From NCBI RefSeq assembly GCF_004335085.1, contig NZ_RQRS01000009.1, positions 1 to 64,000 of the forward strand: a DNA stretch of 64,000 nucleotides. The letters run 5' to 3'. This document shows positions 35,527 to 44,971 of the stretch, piece after piece. The position numbers and the translations under genes are program-made. The DNA is from Pedobacter nototheniae. Its GTDB lineage: Bacteria > Bacteroidota > Bacteroidia > Sphingobacteriales > Sphingobacteriaceae. Position 1 is the first letter of the stretch; each line of letters begins with the position of its first letter. A model generated the notes under the pieces. That model saw only the letters and a program-made list of their open reading frames with translations. It had not been told where the DNA came from and ran no database searches.

Positions 35527-37068
35527 TTATAAATCGAATTTTATTCCTTGTGCCAAAGGCAAAGTATTTGAATAGTTAATGGTATTTGTTTGTCTGCGCA
35601 TGTAAGCTCTCCACGCATCTGATCCACTTTCTCTACCACCTCCAGTTTCTTTCTCGCCACCAAAAGCGCCACCAATTTCGGCACCTGATGTACCAATATT
35701 TACGTTAGCTATACCACAATCAGAACCCTGTGCAGATAGAAACTGTTCTGCCTCTCGCAAATTTAGGGTCATTATTGCAGATGATAATCCTTGTGGCACA
35801 CCATTTTGCAAGGCAATAGCTTCATCTAAGGTTTTATATTTAATCAGGTATAAAATAGGTGCAAAAGTTTCGTGCTGTACAATTTTATAATCGTTCTTTA
35901 CTTCGGCAATGCAAGGTTTTACATAGCAACCACTGCTATAGGTATCGCCAGATAAAACGCCACCCTCTACAACAAAATTCCCGCCTTCAGCTTTACATTT
36001 CTCTATAGAATCCAGATAAGCCGCAACAGCATCAGTATCAATAAGTGGCCCTACATGATTGTTTTGATCTAATGGATCGCCAATTCTAATTTGTCCGTAT
36101 GCCTTAACCAGTTTCTCCTTAAAAGCATCATATACACTTCCTTGAATAATTAATCGCCTGGTAGAAGTACAACGTTGACCGGCTGTGCCTACTGCGCCAA
36201 AAACAGCACCAATTAAGCTCATATCCAAATCAGCATGTTCAGAAATAATGATTGCATTATTTCCACCCAACTCCAATAAGCTTTTGCCTAATCGGGCGCC
36301 AACCGCAGCTGCAACCGCTTTACCCATACGAGTAGATCCTGTAGCAGAAACTAAAGGTACACGACTATCATTTGTCATTAATTCACCAACCTCACGATCA
36401 CCAATAATTAAACTCGAAACACCTTCTGGGATGCTATTTTCTTTTAAAACTTTGGCTAAAATATACTGGCAAGCAATTCCTGTTAAAGGAGTTTTTTCTG
36501 AAGGTTTCCAAATACAAACATTGCCACAAACTAAAGCTAATGCAGCGTTCCAGCTCCAAACGGCAACAGGAAAATTGAAGGCCGAAATAATACCCACAAT
36601 ACCCAGTGGGTGCCATTGCTCGTACATTCTGTGGCTTGGGCGTTCGCTATGCATGGTTAAACCATATAACTGGCGTGATAAGCCTACTGCAAAATCGCAG
36701 ATATCAATCATTTCCTGCACCTCACCAAAGCCTTCTTGCAAGCTTTTCCCCATCTCATAAGATACTAAAGTGCCTAAAGCCTCCTTATTTGATCTAAGGG
36801 CATCACCAAGTTGCCTTACAATATCTCCTCTTTTTGGTGCTGGAATAGTACGCCAATAAACAAATGCCTCTTGCGCTTTAGCAACAACGGCTTCATAATC
36901 TGCTGGTGCAGCAATTTTTGCCGTTGCAATTAATTTACCATCAACAGGAGAAAAACTTTCTACAGATTTTGAATTTGATGCGCCACCCCAATCACTGCCT
37001 GTACTAAAAGCAGCATTTTCGGCCTGGATACCTAACTTGTTTAAAATTGATTTAATATCTGCTTGCAT
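35527..37068 (-). CDS. amaB: ALDH7-type aldehyde dehydrogenase
   Basis: The 513-residue NAD(P)-dependent dehydrogenase has catalytic Cys300 (GQRCTSTRR), general base Glu266 (LELGGNN) and the cofactor loop SATGSTRMG. The stretch SERPSHRMYEQWHPLGIVG followed by FNFPVAVWSWN is characteristic of the antiquitin/ALDH7 group, which oxidises alpha-aminoadipate semialdehyde in lysine breakdown. The specific substrate is inferred from subfamily similarity. The gene stands alone, divergent from the M1 peptidase gene. Confidence 0.85.
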   Translation of the reverse strand: MQADIKSILNKLGIQAENAAFSTGSDWGGASNSKSVESFSPVDGKLIATAKIAAPADYEAVVAKAQEAFVYWRTIPAPKRGDIVRQLGDALRSNKEALGTLVSYEMGKSLQEGFGEVQEMIDICDFAVGLSRQLYGLTMHSERPSHRMYEQWHPLGIVGIISAFNFPVAVWSWNAALALVCGNVCIWKPSEKTPLTGIACQYILAKVLKENSIPEGVSSLIIGDREVGELMTNDSRVPLVSATGSTRMGKAVAAAVGARLGKSLLELGGNNAIIISEHADLDMSLIGAVFGAVGTAGQRCTSTRRLIIQGSVYDAFKEKLVKAYGQIRIGDPLDQNNHVGPLIDTDAVAAYLDSIEKCKAEGGNFVVEGGVLSGDTYSSGCYVKPCIAEVKNDYKIVQHETFAPILYLIKYKTLDEAIALQNGVPQGLSSAIMTLNLREAEQFLSAQGSDCGIANVNIGTSGAEIGGAFGGEKETGGGRESGSDAWRAYMRRQTNTINYSNTLPLAQGIKFDL

Positions 37069-37152
37069 AATTTTTATATATGTGGTTTATACAAAAAAAC
37101 AAAAAATTAATAGAACCCCATCCATATTAAATTTTTAGTTTCTGATAAATTG

Positions 37153-37160
37153 TAACTTTG
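37153..37160 (+). promoter_or_regulatory. -7 box of the M1 peptidase gene
   Basis: TAACTTTG fits TAnnTTTG and ends 44 bases upstream of the ATG at 37205. Confidence 0.45.
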
Positions 37161-37204
37161 AGTGGTTCTCCTTATCCAATAAACATTTAAATAAATAATA
37201 AGAT

Positions 37205-39712
37205 ATGAAAAAGCATTTTATGCTGTACGGCTTAATTGCCCTCAGTTTATCATATGCTACGGGCTTGCAAGCACAAACACAGCCCAATGCAAAAGATAAT
37301 TTAAAAATTTATCGGGTTACTGCAACCAAAGTAAATGATTTGGTACATACTAAACTTGATGTATCTTTTGATTATGCAAAACGGTATTTATATGGCAAGG
37401 AATGGGTTACTTTGAAGCCCCATTTTTATGCAACGGATTCTTTAACGCTTGATGCGCAAGGCATGGATATTAAAGAAGTTTCTTTAGTTGGCCTAAAAGG
37501 GAATATGCCTTTAAAATATGTTTACAATGATAACAAGTTGTACATTACTTTAAATAAAAAGTATACTAATACCGAAAAATATACCGTTTACATTGCTTAC
37601 ACAGCAAAGCCTGATGAGCTTAAAGTAAAAGGTAGCGCTGCAATTACGGATGCAAAAGGATTGTACTTTATTAATCCAGATGGTAATGAAAAAAATAAGC
37701 CTACACAAATTTGGACGCAGGGTGAAACTGAATCTTCATCGGCTTGGTTTCCAACAATAGATAAACCAGATCAAAAAACAACGGCAGAAATTTCGATGAC
37801 GGTACAATCGAAATACGTAACACTATCCAACGGTAAATTAGTTACGCAAAAAGCAAATGCTAATGGAACCCGTACTGATACCTGGAAAATGGATTTACCA
37901 CACTCACCTTATTTGTTTATGATGGCTGTTGGCGATTTCAAAATCACTAAAGACACTTGGAAAGGAAAAGAAGTTAACTATTATCTGGAGCCAAAATATG
38001 CGCCTTACGCAAAACAGATTTTTGGCAAAACACCAGATATGATGCAGTTTTACAGCACAACTTTAGGACTGGATTACCCGTGGAATAAATATTCGCAAAT
38101 TGTTGCACGTGATTATGTTTCTGGTGCAATGGAAAATACTACCGCAACTTTGCACGGCGAACATGTTCAAAAAACAGACCGCGAATTATTGGATGGAAAC
38201 GAAGAAGGTACTATCGCTCACGAGCTTTTTCACCAATGGTTTGGTGATTATGTTACGGCAGAATCCTGGTCTAATTTAACCATGAACGAATCTTTTGCAA
38301 CCTTTGGCGAGGTAATTTGGCATGGGCACGATGCTGGGAAAGATGCTGAAGATCAATCACGCTATGAGAAATTGCAATCTTATTTAGGCTCAACAGAAAA
38401 TGGCGAAAGCCCAGTTTTAGCTCGTTTCCATTACAACGATAAAGAAGATATGTTTGATAACATCAGCTATGCTAAAGGATCAATCATTTTATATGCACTT
38501 AAAAACCAAATGGGTGATGCTGCATTCTTTAAATCTTTAAACCGTTATTTAACTACAAACGCATTCAAAAATGGAGAAACACATCAATTGCGTTTAGCTA
38601 TGGAAGATGTAACAGGCAAGGATTGGAGCCCATATTTTAATCAATGGTATTATAATGGAGGCCACCCGATTTTAAATGTTGAATATGGTTATGATAACGG
38701 TAAAGCAACAATAAAAGTTAAACAAGCTCAGGATAGCTCCGTTCAGGTTTTTAGTTTGCCTTTAAAAGTTGATATTTATGCTGGTGGCAAAAAAATAAGT
38801 AAAGATATTTTGATTGATAGCCGCGAGCAAAACTTCAGTTTTGATGTAAGCACTAAGCCTGATTTAATTGACCTTGACGTTGATAAAATCCTTGTTGGAG
38901 AAATTAAAGACAATAAAACTGCTGAAAATTATTACTTCCAATATAAAAATGCACCAAGCTATGCCAACAGAATAAAAGCTTTAGGCTTTGCAATGAAAAG
39001 TAAAGATGCTAAAGCACAAGAGGTGTTGCTAAGCGGATTGAAAGATCAGGCTGCAAACCTACGCGTACTTAGTATTCGTGGTCTTAACCTGGCAGATGCA
39101 CAAGTGAAAAATTCTGCTTTACCAATCTTACTTCAATTGGCAAAAACCGATAAAAATACAGATGCAAGATCTGCTGCAATTGCAAAATTAGCTGCAACAG
39201 GTGATGTAACTTATAAAACTTTGTTAACGGATGGGCTTAAAGATAAATCGTACAAAGTAATTGCTGCTTCAATTAGCGGTTTGGCTAAACTTGCACCACA
39301 AGAAAGCATTGCTGCTTTGGCACAGATGGATCAGGATACTAAAGATCATATTGCACCATCAATTGCTGCCGTATATGTTGGCGATCCTGTTGATGCACAC
39401 CAGCCATTTTTCGAAAACATTATGGCTACAGGAGATAGAAATAAGGTTTATGCTACAATTGGTGCTTATTTCCAGTACCTTTCAAGAAACACAAACCCAG
39501 CGGTAACAGAAAAAGGAATCAAAAACATAAGCGATGCGATTGATCGTTTAAAACTATCAGGTGGTTTATCAAAACAACTAGCAACCGCTTATGATTCTAC
39601 TGTTCAAGCAAAAACGAAACAGGCTGCCGCAGCAACTGGAGATGCAAAAGCAAACCTGGAAAAACAAGCAGATTTATTTAAAAAAGCTGCTACAGATTTA
39701 AACAATAAATAA
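37205..39712 (+). CDS. M1-family metallopeptidase
   Basis: The 835-residue protein has a signal peptide (about 1-24). The M1 core has GAMEN at about 307-311 and the zinc motif HELFH at about 339-343, with the third ligand Glu in NLTMNESF 18 residues on. The C-terminal third (about 580-800) is made of HEAT-like helical repeats. It should be a periplasmic aminopeptidase acting on peptides. It is transcribed alone, and a short dispersed hairpin lies past its stop. Confidence 0.93.
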   Translation: MKKHFMLYGLIALSLSYATGLQAQTQPNAKDNLKIYRVTATKVNDLVHTKLDVSFDYAKRYLYGKEWVTLKPHFYATDSLTLDAQGMDIKEVSLVGLKGNMPLKYVYNDNKLYITLNKKYTNTEKYTVYIAYTAKPDELKVKGSAAITDAKGLYFINPDGNEKNKPTQIWTQGETESSSAWFPTIDKPDQKTTAEISMTVQSKYVTLSNGKLVTQKANANGTRTDTWKMDLPHSPYLFMMAVGDFKITKDTWKGKEVNYYLEPKYAPYAKQIFGKTPDMMQFYSTTLGLDYPWNKYSQIVARDYVSGAMENTTATLHGEHVQKTDRELLDGNEEGTIAHELFHQWFGDYVTAESWSNLTMNESFATFGEVIWHGHDAGKDAEDQSRYEKLQSYLGSTENGESPVLARFHYNDKEDMFDNISYAKGSIILYALKNQMGDAAFFKSLNRYLTTNAFKNGETHQLRLAMEDVTGKDWSPYFNQWYYNGGHPILNVEYGYDNGKATIKVKQAQDSSVQVFSLPLKVDIYAGGKKISKDILIDSREQNFSFDVSTKPDLIDLDVDKILVGEIKDNKTAENYYFQYKNAPSYANRIKALGFAMKSKDAKAQEVLLSGLKDQAANLRVLSIRGLNLADAQVKNSALPILLQLAKTDKNTDARSAAIAKLAATGDVTYKTLLTDGLKDKSYKVIAASISGLAKLAPQESIAALAQMDQDTKDHIAPSIAAVYVGDPVDAHQPFFENIMATGDRNKVYATIGAYFQYLSRNTNPAVTEKGIKNISDAIDRLKLSGGLSKQLATAYDSTVQAKTKQAAAATGDAKANLEKQADLFKKAATDLNNK

Positions 39713-39730
39713 TTTCAAATAAATTTGTCC

Positions 39731-39780
39731 CATTGAGCCTGCTGAAATACTTCAGTCAAAGTCTTCGGCAGGCTCATAAT
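39731..39780. repeat. Short palindromic element
   Basis: CATTGAGCCTGC (39731-39742) faces GCAGGCTCATAATG (39768-39781), giving perfect 9-bp inner arms TGAGCCTGC and GCAGGCTCA. It has the appearance of a small dispersed intergenic palindrome. It may also act as a weak terminator between two converging genes. Confidence 0.55.
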
Positions 39781-39795
39781 GGCAAATAAATAACG

Positions 39796-40251
39796 CTAAT
39801 TACAGCTATCTTTTCTTCTGGTATCAATTACATAAACAATTTGCCAGCCTTCTTCTCCCTTTACTAATTGAAAAGAATTAACGCCGCAATGGCTAAACTT
39901 ATCGTCTACGTAAAACTTATAATCCGTCCATACGCTAGCCAAAGAACCATCAATTAATATCTTCGTAAAAACGATTCTTTCATCGTACTTTCCCTTATGC
40001 GGTGTACCTATAATTTTTAAAAAAGCATTCACAGATTCTGTCCTAACCAAAACTTTTCCATCTTTATTAACAATTGTTTGCATTAGGCTTTCCTTTGCAA
40101 AAGCACTTCGAGCAACAGTACTATCACCAGTTCTCATCCCGGTAAAGAGTTTGTTAACAACGCTTTTAACTAAGTCTTGCTCGGTAGATTGGGCAAATAA
40201 TTTGGAGGCAAAAAGTACCAAAAACAAGGCAAAAATGACTAATCTTTTCAT
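39796..40251 (-). CDS. Secreted NTF2-like protein
   Basis: The 151-residue protein has a signal peptide (about 1-20, ending LFAQ). An N-terminal helix pair (DLVKSVVNKLFTGMRTGDST) is followed by curved strands and EEGWQIVYVIDTRRK, the common ending of Bacteroidota NTF2-like/DUF4440 proteins. It is probably a periplasmic binding protein or enzyme of unknown substrate. A cysteine in the last two residues is notable (RRKDSCN) but its role is not clear. Confidence 0.8.
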   Translation of the reverse strand: MKRLVIFALFLVLFASKLFAQSTEQDLVKSVVNKLFTGMRTGDSTVARSAFAKESLMQTIVNKDGKVLVRTESVNAFLKIIGTPHKGKYDERIVFTKILIDGSLASVWTDYKFYVDDKFSHCGVNSFQLVKGEEGWQIVYVIDTRRKDSCN

Positions 40252-40500
40252 GACTTCTTAATTACTGATTTTAGAATAAATTTATGTTACTTTTGTAAAA
40301 GTAGGGAAATGGAACCGCGATGCTGCAAAAATCATTTGATTATTCACACATCTTAATCACAATCAATACAGTTTATATTCAGGTATTTACATCTGCCGTG
40401 AAGGCTAATGTTAGTAATTATTTTTAAAACGAATAATTAAATATTGTAAACTTATAATGTTGTTTTTCTGCAATTGGCACGGTTCTTTAATGATAACGAT

Positions 40501-41904
40501 ATGGAAGAAGAATTCTTTTTTGAATCCAACGAAGATGCGCAACGTTCGGTAGAGCGTTACGAAGAAATGATCCGAAATAAGGACCAGTATTTTTTTGATG
40601 CGCATGCTTTTGAATATATAGTAGATTTTTACATTGAGAAAAACGATCCAGTTAAAGCTTTACAGGTAGTTGATTACGCCGTAAGCCAGCATCCGTATGC
40701 AACTGTTTTCTTAATTAAGCAGGCTCACCTTTATATTTTAACCAATAACCACGAACAGGCATTTATGGCTTTGCAAAAAGCTGAATTGCTTGAACCATCA
40801 GAACCTGATATTTATTTGCTGCGTGGTAATATTTTTCAAAATACCGAACGTTATGCCGAAGCGCTTGAAAATTATGAAAAAGCACTTGGTCTTGCCGAAA
40901 GTACAGACGAAATTTTATTGCAAATGGCTTATGTTTACCAAAGCATGTCTGATTATGAAAGTGCTATAACTTACATTAAACTAAGTTTAGAACAGAATAT
41001 GGAAAATCAGGACGGTTTATATGAGCTGGCCTTTTGTTATGATGTTTTAGATAAACAAGAAGAAAGCATTAAATTTTATCAGCAATATATTGATACTGAT
41101 CCATATTCTTATGCCGCATGGTATAATTTAGGCAACAGCTACCATAAACTTAGTCTGTGGGAAAAAGCAATTGATGCTTATGATTACGCCATTTTGATTA
41201 AAGAAGATTTTAGCTCAGCTTATTTTAACAAAGGTAATGCATTGGTTCAGCTAGATAAATATGATGAAGCCATTACGGTTTATAAACATACTTTTGAGTA
41301 CGAGCAACCAAATGCCGATACCTATTGCGCCATTGGAGAGTGTTACGAGAAATTGGAGCAAATGGACGAAGCCCGTTCTTACTACAAGAAATCGGTTAAA
41401 ATGGACCCTAAAATGGCCGATGCCTGGTTTGGTATTGGTGTTACCTTAAACCACGAAGAACGCTATTTCGAATCTTTACATTTTTATAAAAAAGCAATAG
41501 AACTGGAAGCCGAAAATCCTGATTTTTGGTTTGCCATGGCTGATGCCTACTATAAACTTGGGCAAATTGAAGAATCTATCATCGCTTATGAAAAAGTGTT
41601 AGAATATAATCCACTTGATATTGAAGCATGGCTTGATTTTAGTACTGTTTTATACGAGCAAGGCAAACTGCGTGAAGCATCAGAAACCATGTCTGAAGCT
41701 ATAAAAAACAACCCTGAAGCCGCAGAATTATACTACCGTATGGTGGCTTATCTTTTTGCTTTAGGTAATTATAGCGATGCCCTTGAGTACCTGGAAACAG
41801 CTTTAACCACCGACCCGGAAAAACATTATATTTTATTTGAATATTTGCCACAATTGCAAGATAACAGTGCAATTTTGAACGTTATAAACCGATATATCCG
41901 CTAA
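40501..41904 (+). CDS. Tetratricopeptide-repeat protein
   Basis: I start this 467-residue protein at the ATG (MEEEFFFESN); an upstream TTG at 40474 in the same frame would add nine residues. It is made almost entirely of about eleven to twelve TPR units, for example EPDIYLLRGNIFQNTERYAEAL and AWYNLGNSYHKLSLWEKAIDAY (each shown only in part). No signal peptide or membrane segment is seen, so it is a cytoplasmic scaffold or partner protein. It heads a plus-strand run of metabolic and envelope genes. Confidence 0.88.
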   Translation: MEEEFFFESNEDAQRSVERYEEMIRNKDQYFFDAHAFEYIVDFYIEKNDPVKALQVVDYAVSQHPYATVFLIKQAHLYILTNNHEQAFMALQKAELLEPSEPDIYLLRGNIFQNTERYAEALENYEKALGLAESTDEILLQMAYVYQSMSDYESAITYIKLSLEQNMENQDGLYELAFCYDVLDKQEESIKFYQQYIDTDPYSYAAWYNLGNSYHKLSLWEKAIDAYDYAILIKEDFSSAYFNKGNALVQLDKYDEAITVYKHTFEYEQPNADTYCAIGECYEKLEQMDEARSYYKKSVKMDPKMADAWFGIGVTLNHEERYFESLHFYKKAIELEAENPDFWFAMADAYYKLGQIEESIIAYEKVLEYNPLDIEAWLDFSTVLYEQGKLREASETMSEAIKNNPEAAELYYRMVAYLFALGNYSDALEYLETALTTDPEKHYILFEYLPQLQDNSAILNVINRYIR

Positions 41905-41964
41905 TAAGCATGTTAAAAAAAATTGACAATTAATCTCGATTTTTTTTTCACTTTTGTACACTAT

Positions 41965-42732
41965 ATGAATTACCCATTATTAAACGTCCCTGAACGTCCA
42001 ACAAAACCACGCCAAAAAGGCCTAACAATGGTTATGGATAAGGGATTAAGCCTGCGCCAGGTAGAAGATTTTATCGAAGTTGCTGGTGTACATACAGATA
42101 TTGTTAAACTGGGCTGGGCTACATCTCATGTTACCCCAAACCTTAAAGAGAAATTAGCTTTATATAAAAGCGCAGGAATACCCACTTATTTTGGAGGTAC
42201 ATTATTCGAAGCATTTATTATCCGTAATCAGTTTGACGATTATCAACGTGTTTTAGACCAATATGGAATGGAATATGCAGAAGTATCTGACGGTTCTATT
42301 ATTATTGAGCACGATCTTAAATGTGAATTTATTAGCAAACTTGCCAAACAGGTAACTGTAATTTCAGAAGTTGGAAGTAAAGATGCTGCCAAAATATTTG
42401 CGCCATACAAATGGATTAAATTAATGAAAGCTGAAATGGAAGCCGGTTCGTGGAAAGTAATTGCCGAAGCCCGAGAAGGTGGAAATGTTGGTATTTATAG
42501 AGGTAGCGGAGAGGTTAGAGAGGGATTAGTGGATGAGATTTTAACACAAATCCCTGAAGAAAGCATCATTTGGGAAGCCCCTCAAAAAGAACAACAAGTT
42601 TGGTTTATTAAACTTATCGGCACAAACGTAAACCTAGGCAACATTGCACCAGCAGAAGTTATTCCTTTAGAAACTATCCGTTTGGGGTTACGCGGAGATA
42701 CATTTGACCATTTCCTTAACTTAGGAAAATAA
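41965..42732 (+). CDS. Phosphosulfolactate synthase (ComA-like)
   Basis: The 255-residue protein is taken from the ATG at 41965 (MNYPLLNVPERP); an upstream TTG in frame would add 14 poorly supported residues. It matches ComA-type phosphosulfolactate synthases: KGLTMVMDKGLSLRQVEDFI, DIVKLGWATSHV, YFGGTLFEAF and EVSDGSI are family segments. The reaction adds sulfite to phosphoenolpyruvate. In archaea this begins coenzyme M synthesis; in Bacteroidota the product could feed sulfonate or sulfonolipid formation, but that is inference. It lies directly upstream of aroE. Confidence 0.85.
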   Translation: MNYPLLNVPERPTKPRQKGLTMVMDKGLSLRQVEDFIEVAGVHTDIVKLGWATSHVTPNLKEKLALYKSAGIPTYFGGTLFEAFIIRNQFDDYQRVLDQYGMEYAEVSDGSIIIEHDLKCEFISKLAKQVTVISEVGSKDAAKIFAPYKWIKLMKAEMEAGSWKVIAEAREGGNVGIYRGSGEVREGLVDEILTQIPEESIIWEAPQKEQQVWFIKLIGTNVNLGNIAPAEVIPLETIRLGLRGDTFDHFLNLGK

Positions 42733-42742
42733 TAGTACTACC

Positions 42743-42815
42743 CGTCATTGCAAGGAACGAAGCAATCATAAGTATTGTCTTTAAAGAAATTGCTTCGCTC
42801 TTTGTAATAACGAAA
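42743..42815. repeat. Dispersed palindromic repeat, copy A
   Basis: CATTGCAAGGAACGAAGCAATC is followed by an arm running back, with the exact 9-bp pair CGAAGCAAT (42758-42766) and ATTGCTTCG (42789-42797). A related element lies at 58594-58660. It is located between the ComA-like gene and aroE. Confidence 0.6.
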
Positions 42816-42825
42816 TTTTTACGAC

Positions 42826-43569
42826 ATGAAAACCTACGGTTTAATCGGATATCCGCTTTCACATTCCTTCTCAAAAAAATATTTTACCGAAAAGTTTTTA
42901 AACGAAGGCCTTAACGATCATCAATACGAGCTTTACCCGATAGAAAATATCAATTCTATTACCGATTTATTAGCAAATGACCCTACACTTTGTGGATTAA
43001 ACGTAACCATTCCGCACAAGGTAAATGTAATGCCTTTTTTAAACGAAGTAGATGCAGTTGCTGAAGAAATTGGTGCAGTGAATTGTATCTGCATTAAAAA
43101 CCACGATGGAGAAACTTATCTTAAAGGCCACAATACCGATGCCTACGGCTTTGAAGAATCTTTAAAATCTCTGCTCGAAACACATCACAACAAAGCATTA
43201 GTTTTTGGTGATGGCGGTGCTACAAAAGCTATAAAATATGTGTTGAATAAATTAAACATAGAGTTTATTACGGTTGTACGGAGAGCACTTCCAGGTACAA
43301 TTTTATATCAGGATTTAACGCCAGAGATTATAAAATCTCATACTTTATTGATTAACACAACCCCTTTGGGCATGTCGCCAAATGTAGATACTTATCCAGA
43401 AATAGATTATTCATTATTAAGCCCAAAACATTTAGCTTACGATATCGTATACAATCCATTAGAAACTGCTTTTTTAGGCAAGGCAGCGGCTCAAGGTGCT
43501 AAAATTAAAAATGGATTAGAGATGTTGTATCATCAAGCAGAAAAGGCTTGGGAAATTTGGAGTAGTTAA
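42826..43569 (+). CDS. aroE: Shikimate dehydrogenase
   Basis: The 247-residue enzyme has the substrate site GYPLSHSFSKKYF and NVTIPHK (catalytic Lys) with Asp in NTDAYGF, and a Rossmann NADPH site around FGDGGATKAIKY. It reduces 3-dehydroshikimate in aromatic amino acid synthesis. The glycine-rich loop reads GDGGATKA, a slight variation on GAGGAS/TRA that is common in Bacteroidota. It is the second gene after the ComA-like gene, with a dispersed palindrome between them. Confidence 0.94.
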   Translation: MKTYGLIGYPLSHSFSKKYFTEKFLNEGLNDHQYELYPIENINSITDLLANDPTLCGLNVTIPHKVNVMPFLNEVDAVAEEIGAVNCICIKNHDGETYLKGHNTDAYGFEESLKSLLETHHNKALVFGDGGATKAIKYVLNKLNIEFITVVRRALPGTILYQDLTPEIIKSHTLLINTTPLGMSPNVDTYPEIDYSLLSPKHLAYDIVYNPLETAFLGKAAAQGAKIKNGLEMLYHQAEKAWEIWSS

Positions 43570-43640
43570 ACTTATATTTATTCTTTAATAACTACATTAC
43601 AGCTTCAAAAATCTGTTAACAGTCTATAATTCGATAAAGT

Positions 43641-44240
43641 ATGATTAAAATAATTAAAATAAGAGATCTATTTTTTCCCTCAATCATACTTCTTCTATTT
43701 TTGGGTTCGTGCCAAAATAATTCTTATTCGCCAAAACCAAAGGCATATTTTAGAATTGTATACCCTGAAAAGAAATATCAGCAATTTAATTCCACCGCAC
43801 CTTACACTTTTGATTACCCGGTATATGCTGCGATGGAAAATGACAAAAGTAAAAACGCCGAAAAATATTGGTATAATTTACATTTTAAGCAATTTAATGG
43901 CTTTTTACACCTTACTTATTATGATGTAGCAAACAAAGCAGCATATGATGAAATGGTAGAAGATGCAAGAAAACTAGCCTTTAAACACACCATTAAAGCA
44001 CGTGCTATTGATCAGAAAATGATCAATTACCCTGAAAATAAAGTGTACGGAATTTATTATGCCATAGAAGGTAATACAGCTTCATCTGTTCAGTTTTTTT
44101 TAACAGATAGTGCCAAACATTACTTTAGAGGTGCCCTATATTTTAATGAACGCCCACAATATGATTCGATTGAACCGGTTGTTAAATTTATTAAAAAGGA
44201 TATTGATAAAATGATTTCTACGTTTAGGTGGAAGAATTAA
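43641..44240 (+). CDS. gldD: Gliding motility lipoprotein GldD
   Basis: The 199-residue lipoprotein has lipobox LGSC (Cys24). The segments PKPKAYFRIVYPEKKYQ and YDSIEPVVKFIKKDIDKMI are typical of GldD, an essential outer-membrane or periplasmic partner of the type IX secretion/gliding machinery. Pedobacter relatives often keep gldD without visible gliding. It lies 6 bases upstream of the MBL hydrolase gene. Confidence 0.9.
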   Translation: MIKIIKIRDLFFPSIILLLFLGSCQNNSYSPKPKAYFRIVYPEKKYQQFNSTAPYTFDYPVYAAMENDKSKNAEKYWYNLHFKQFNGFLHLTYYDVANKAAYDEMVEDARKLAFKHTIKARAIDQKMINYPENKVYGIYYAIEGNTASSVQFFLTDSAKHYFRGALYFNERPQYDSIEPVVKFIKKDIDKMISTFRWKN

Positions 44241-44246
44241 GCAATT

Positions 44247-44885
44247 ATGATTAGTATTAAAATATTTACGTTTAACGCTTACAGCGAAAATACTTATGTT
44301 TTATATGATGAAACGAAAGAATGTGTTATCATTGATCCTGGTATGTATGATGGAGCCGAACAAAACGAATTGGCAACATTTATTAAAGCTGAAGCCCTTA
44401 AACCTGTTTTATTATTAAATACGCATTGCCATTTAGATCATATATTTGGCAACAAATTTGTTTTTGATACTTGGGGATTAAAGCCTCAGTTTCATCCTGG
44501 AGAATTACCTATTTTACAAGCAGTACCTGGCTATGCACCACAAATGGGCTTTACCCGTTACGAGCTTTCTCCTGAACCAGATACCTTTTTATCAGAAAAA
44601 GGAACAATTAGCTTTGGCAACAGCACATTACAACTTATTTTTGTACCCGGCCATTCGCCTGCACACCTTTGCTTTTACAACAAGGCCGACCGCTTTTTAA
44701 TTGGTGGCGATGTGTTGTTTTACGGAAGTATTGGTCGTACTGATTTGCCTGGAGGAAATCATCAGCAACTTATTCAAAACATTAAAGAAAAACTTTTTGT
44801 GCTGCCTGACGATTGCAAAGTATATCCTGGACATGGCCCTGCAACAACCATAGGATTTGAAAAACAACATAATCCATTTTTTTAG
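44247..44885 (+). CDS. MBL-fold (glyoxalase II-like) hydrolase
   Basis: The 212-residue metallo-beta-lactamase-fold protein has the zinc motif THCHLDH at residues 59-65, then GHSPAHLCFY, GGDVLFYGSIGRTD and a C-terminal GHGPATT. This is the glyoxalase II-like hydrolase arrangement with two metal sites. The substrate is probably a thioester such as a glutathione-type or persulfide compound, but is not certain. It is 6 bases after gldD and probably cotranscribed with it. Confidence 0.9.
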   Translation: MISIKIFTFNAYSENTYVLYDETKECVIIDPGMYDGAEQNELATFIKAEALKPVLLLNTHCHLDHIFGNKFVFDTWGLKPQFHPGELPILQAVPGYAPQMGFTRYELSPEPDTFLSEKGTISFGNSTLQLIFVPGHSPAHLCFYNKADRFLIGGDVLFYGSIGRTDLPGGNHQQLIQNIKEKLFVLPDDCKVYPGHGPATTIGFEKQHNPFF

Positions 44886-44959
44886 CCGGATTAAAGGTTT
44901 ATAATTGTGAATAGGTTTACTCCCTAAGCCTTTTACCTTTAAACCCTCAACCTTTTATT

Positions 44960-44967
44960 TATCTTTA
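44960..44967 (+). promoter_or_regulatory. TATCTTTA box abutting a start codon
   Basis: This -7-like box ends 4 bases before the GTG at 44972, with TTTA 18 bases upstream as a possible -33. Transcription from it would give a leaderless mRNA. It matches the arrangement at 3720 and 51876. Confidence 0.4.
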
Positions 44968-44971
44968 CCCC

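Noticed and set aside
36185-36760. 191-residue reading frame opposite the aldehyde dehydrogenase gene
   Set aside because: It is a shadow of a strongly conserved gene on the other strand, with a composition produced by that gene's codons.
41923-41964. TTG start for the phosphosulfolactate synthase gene
   Set aside because: The added 14 residues are encoded across an AT-rich stretch with a T-run, and the ATG at 41965 gives a normal N-terminus.
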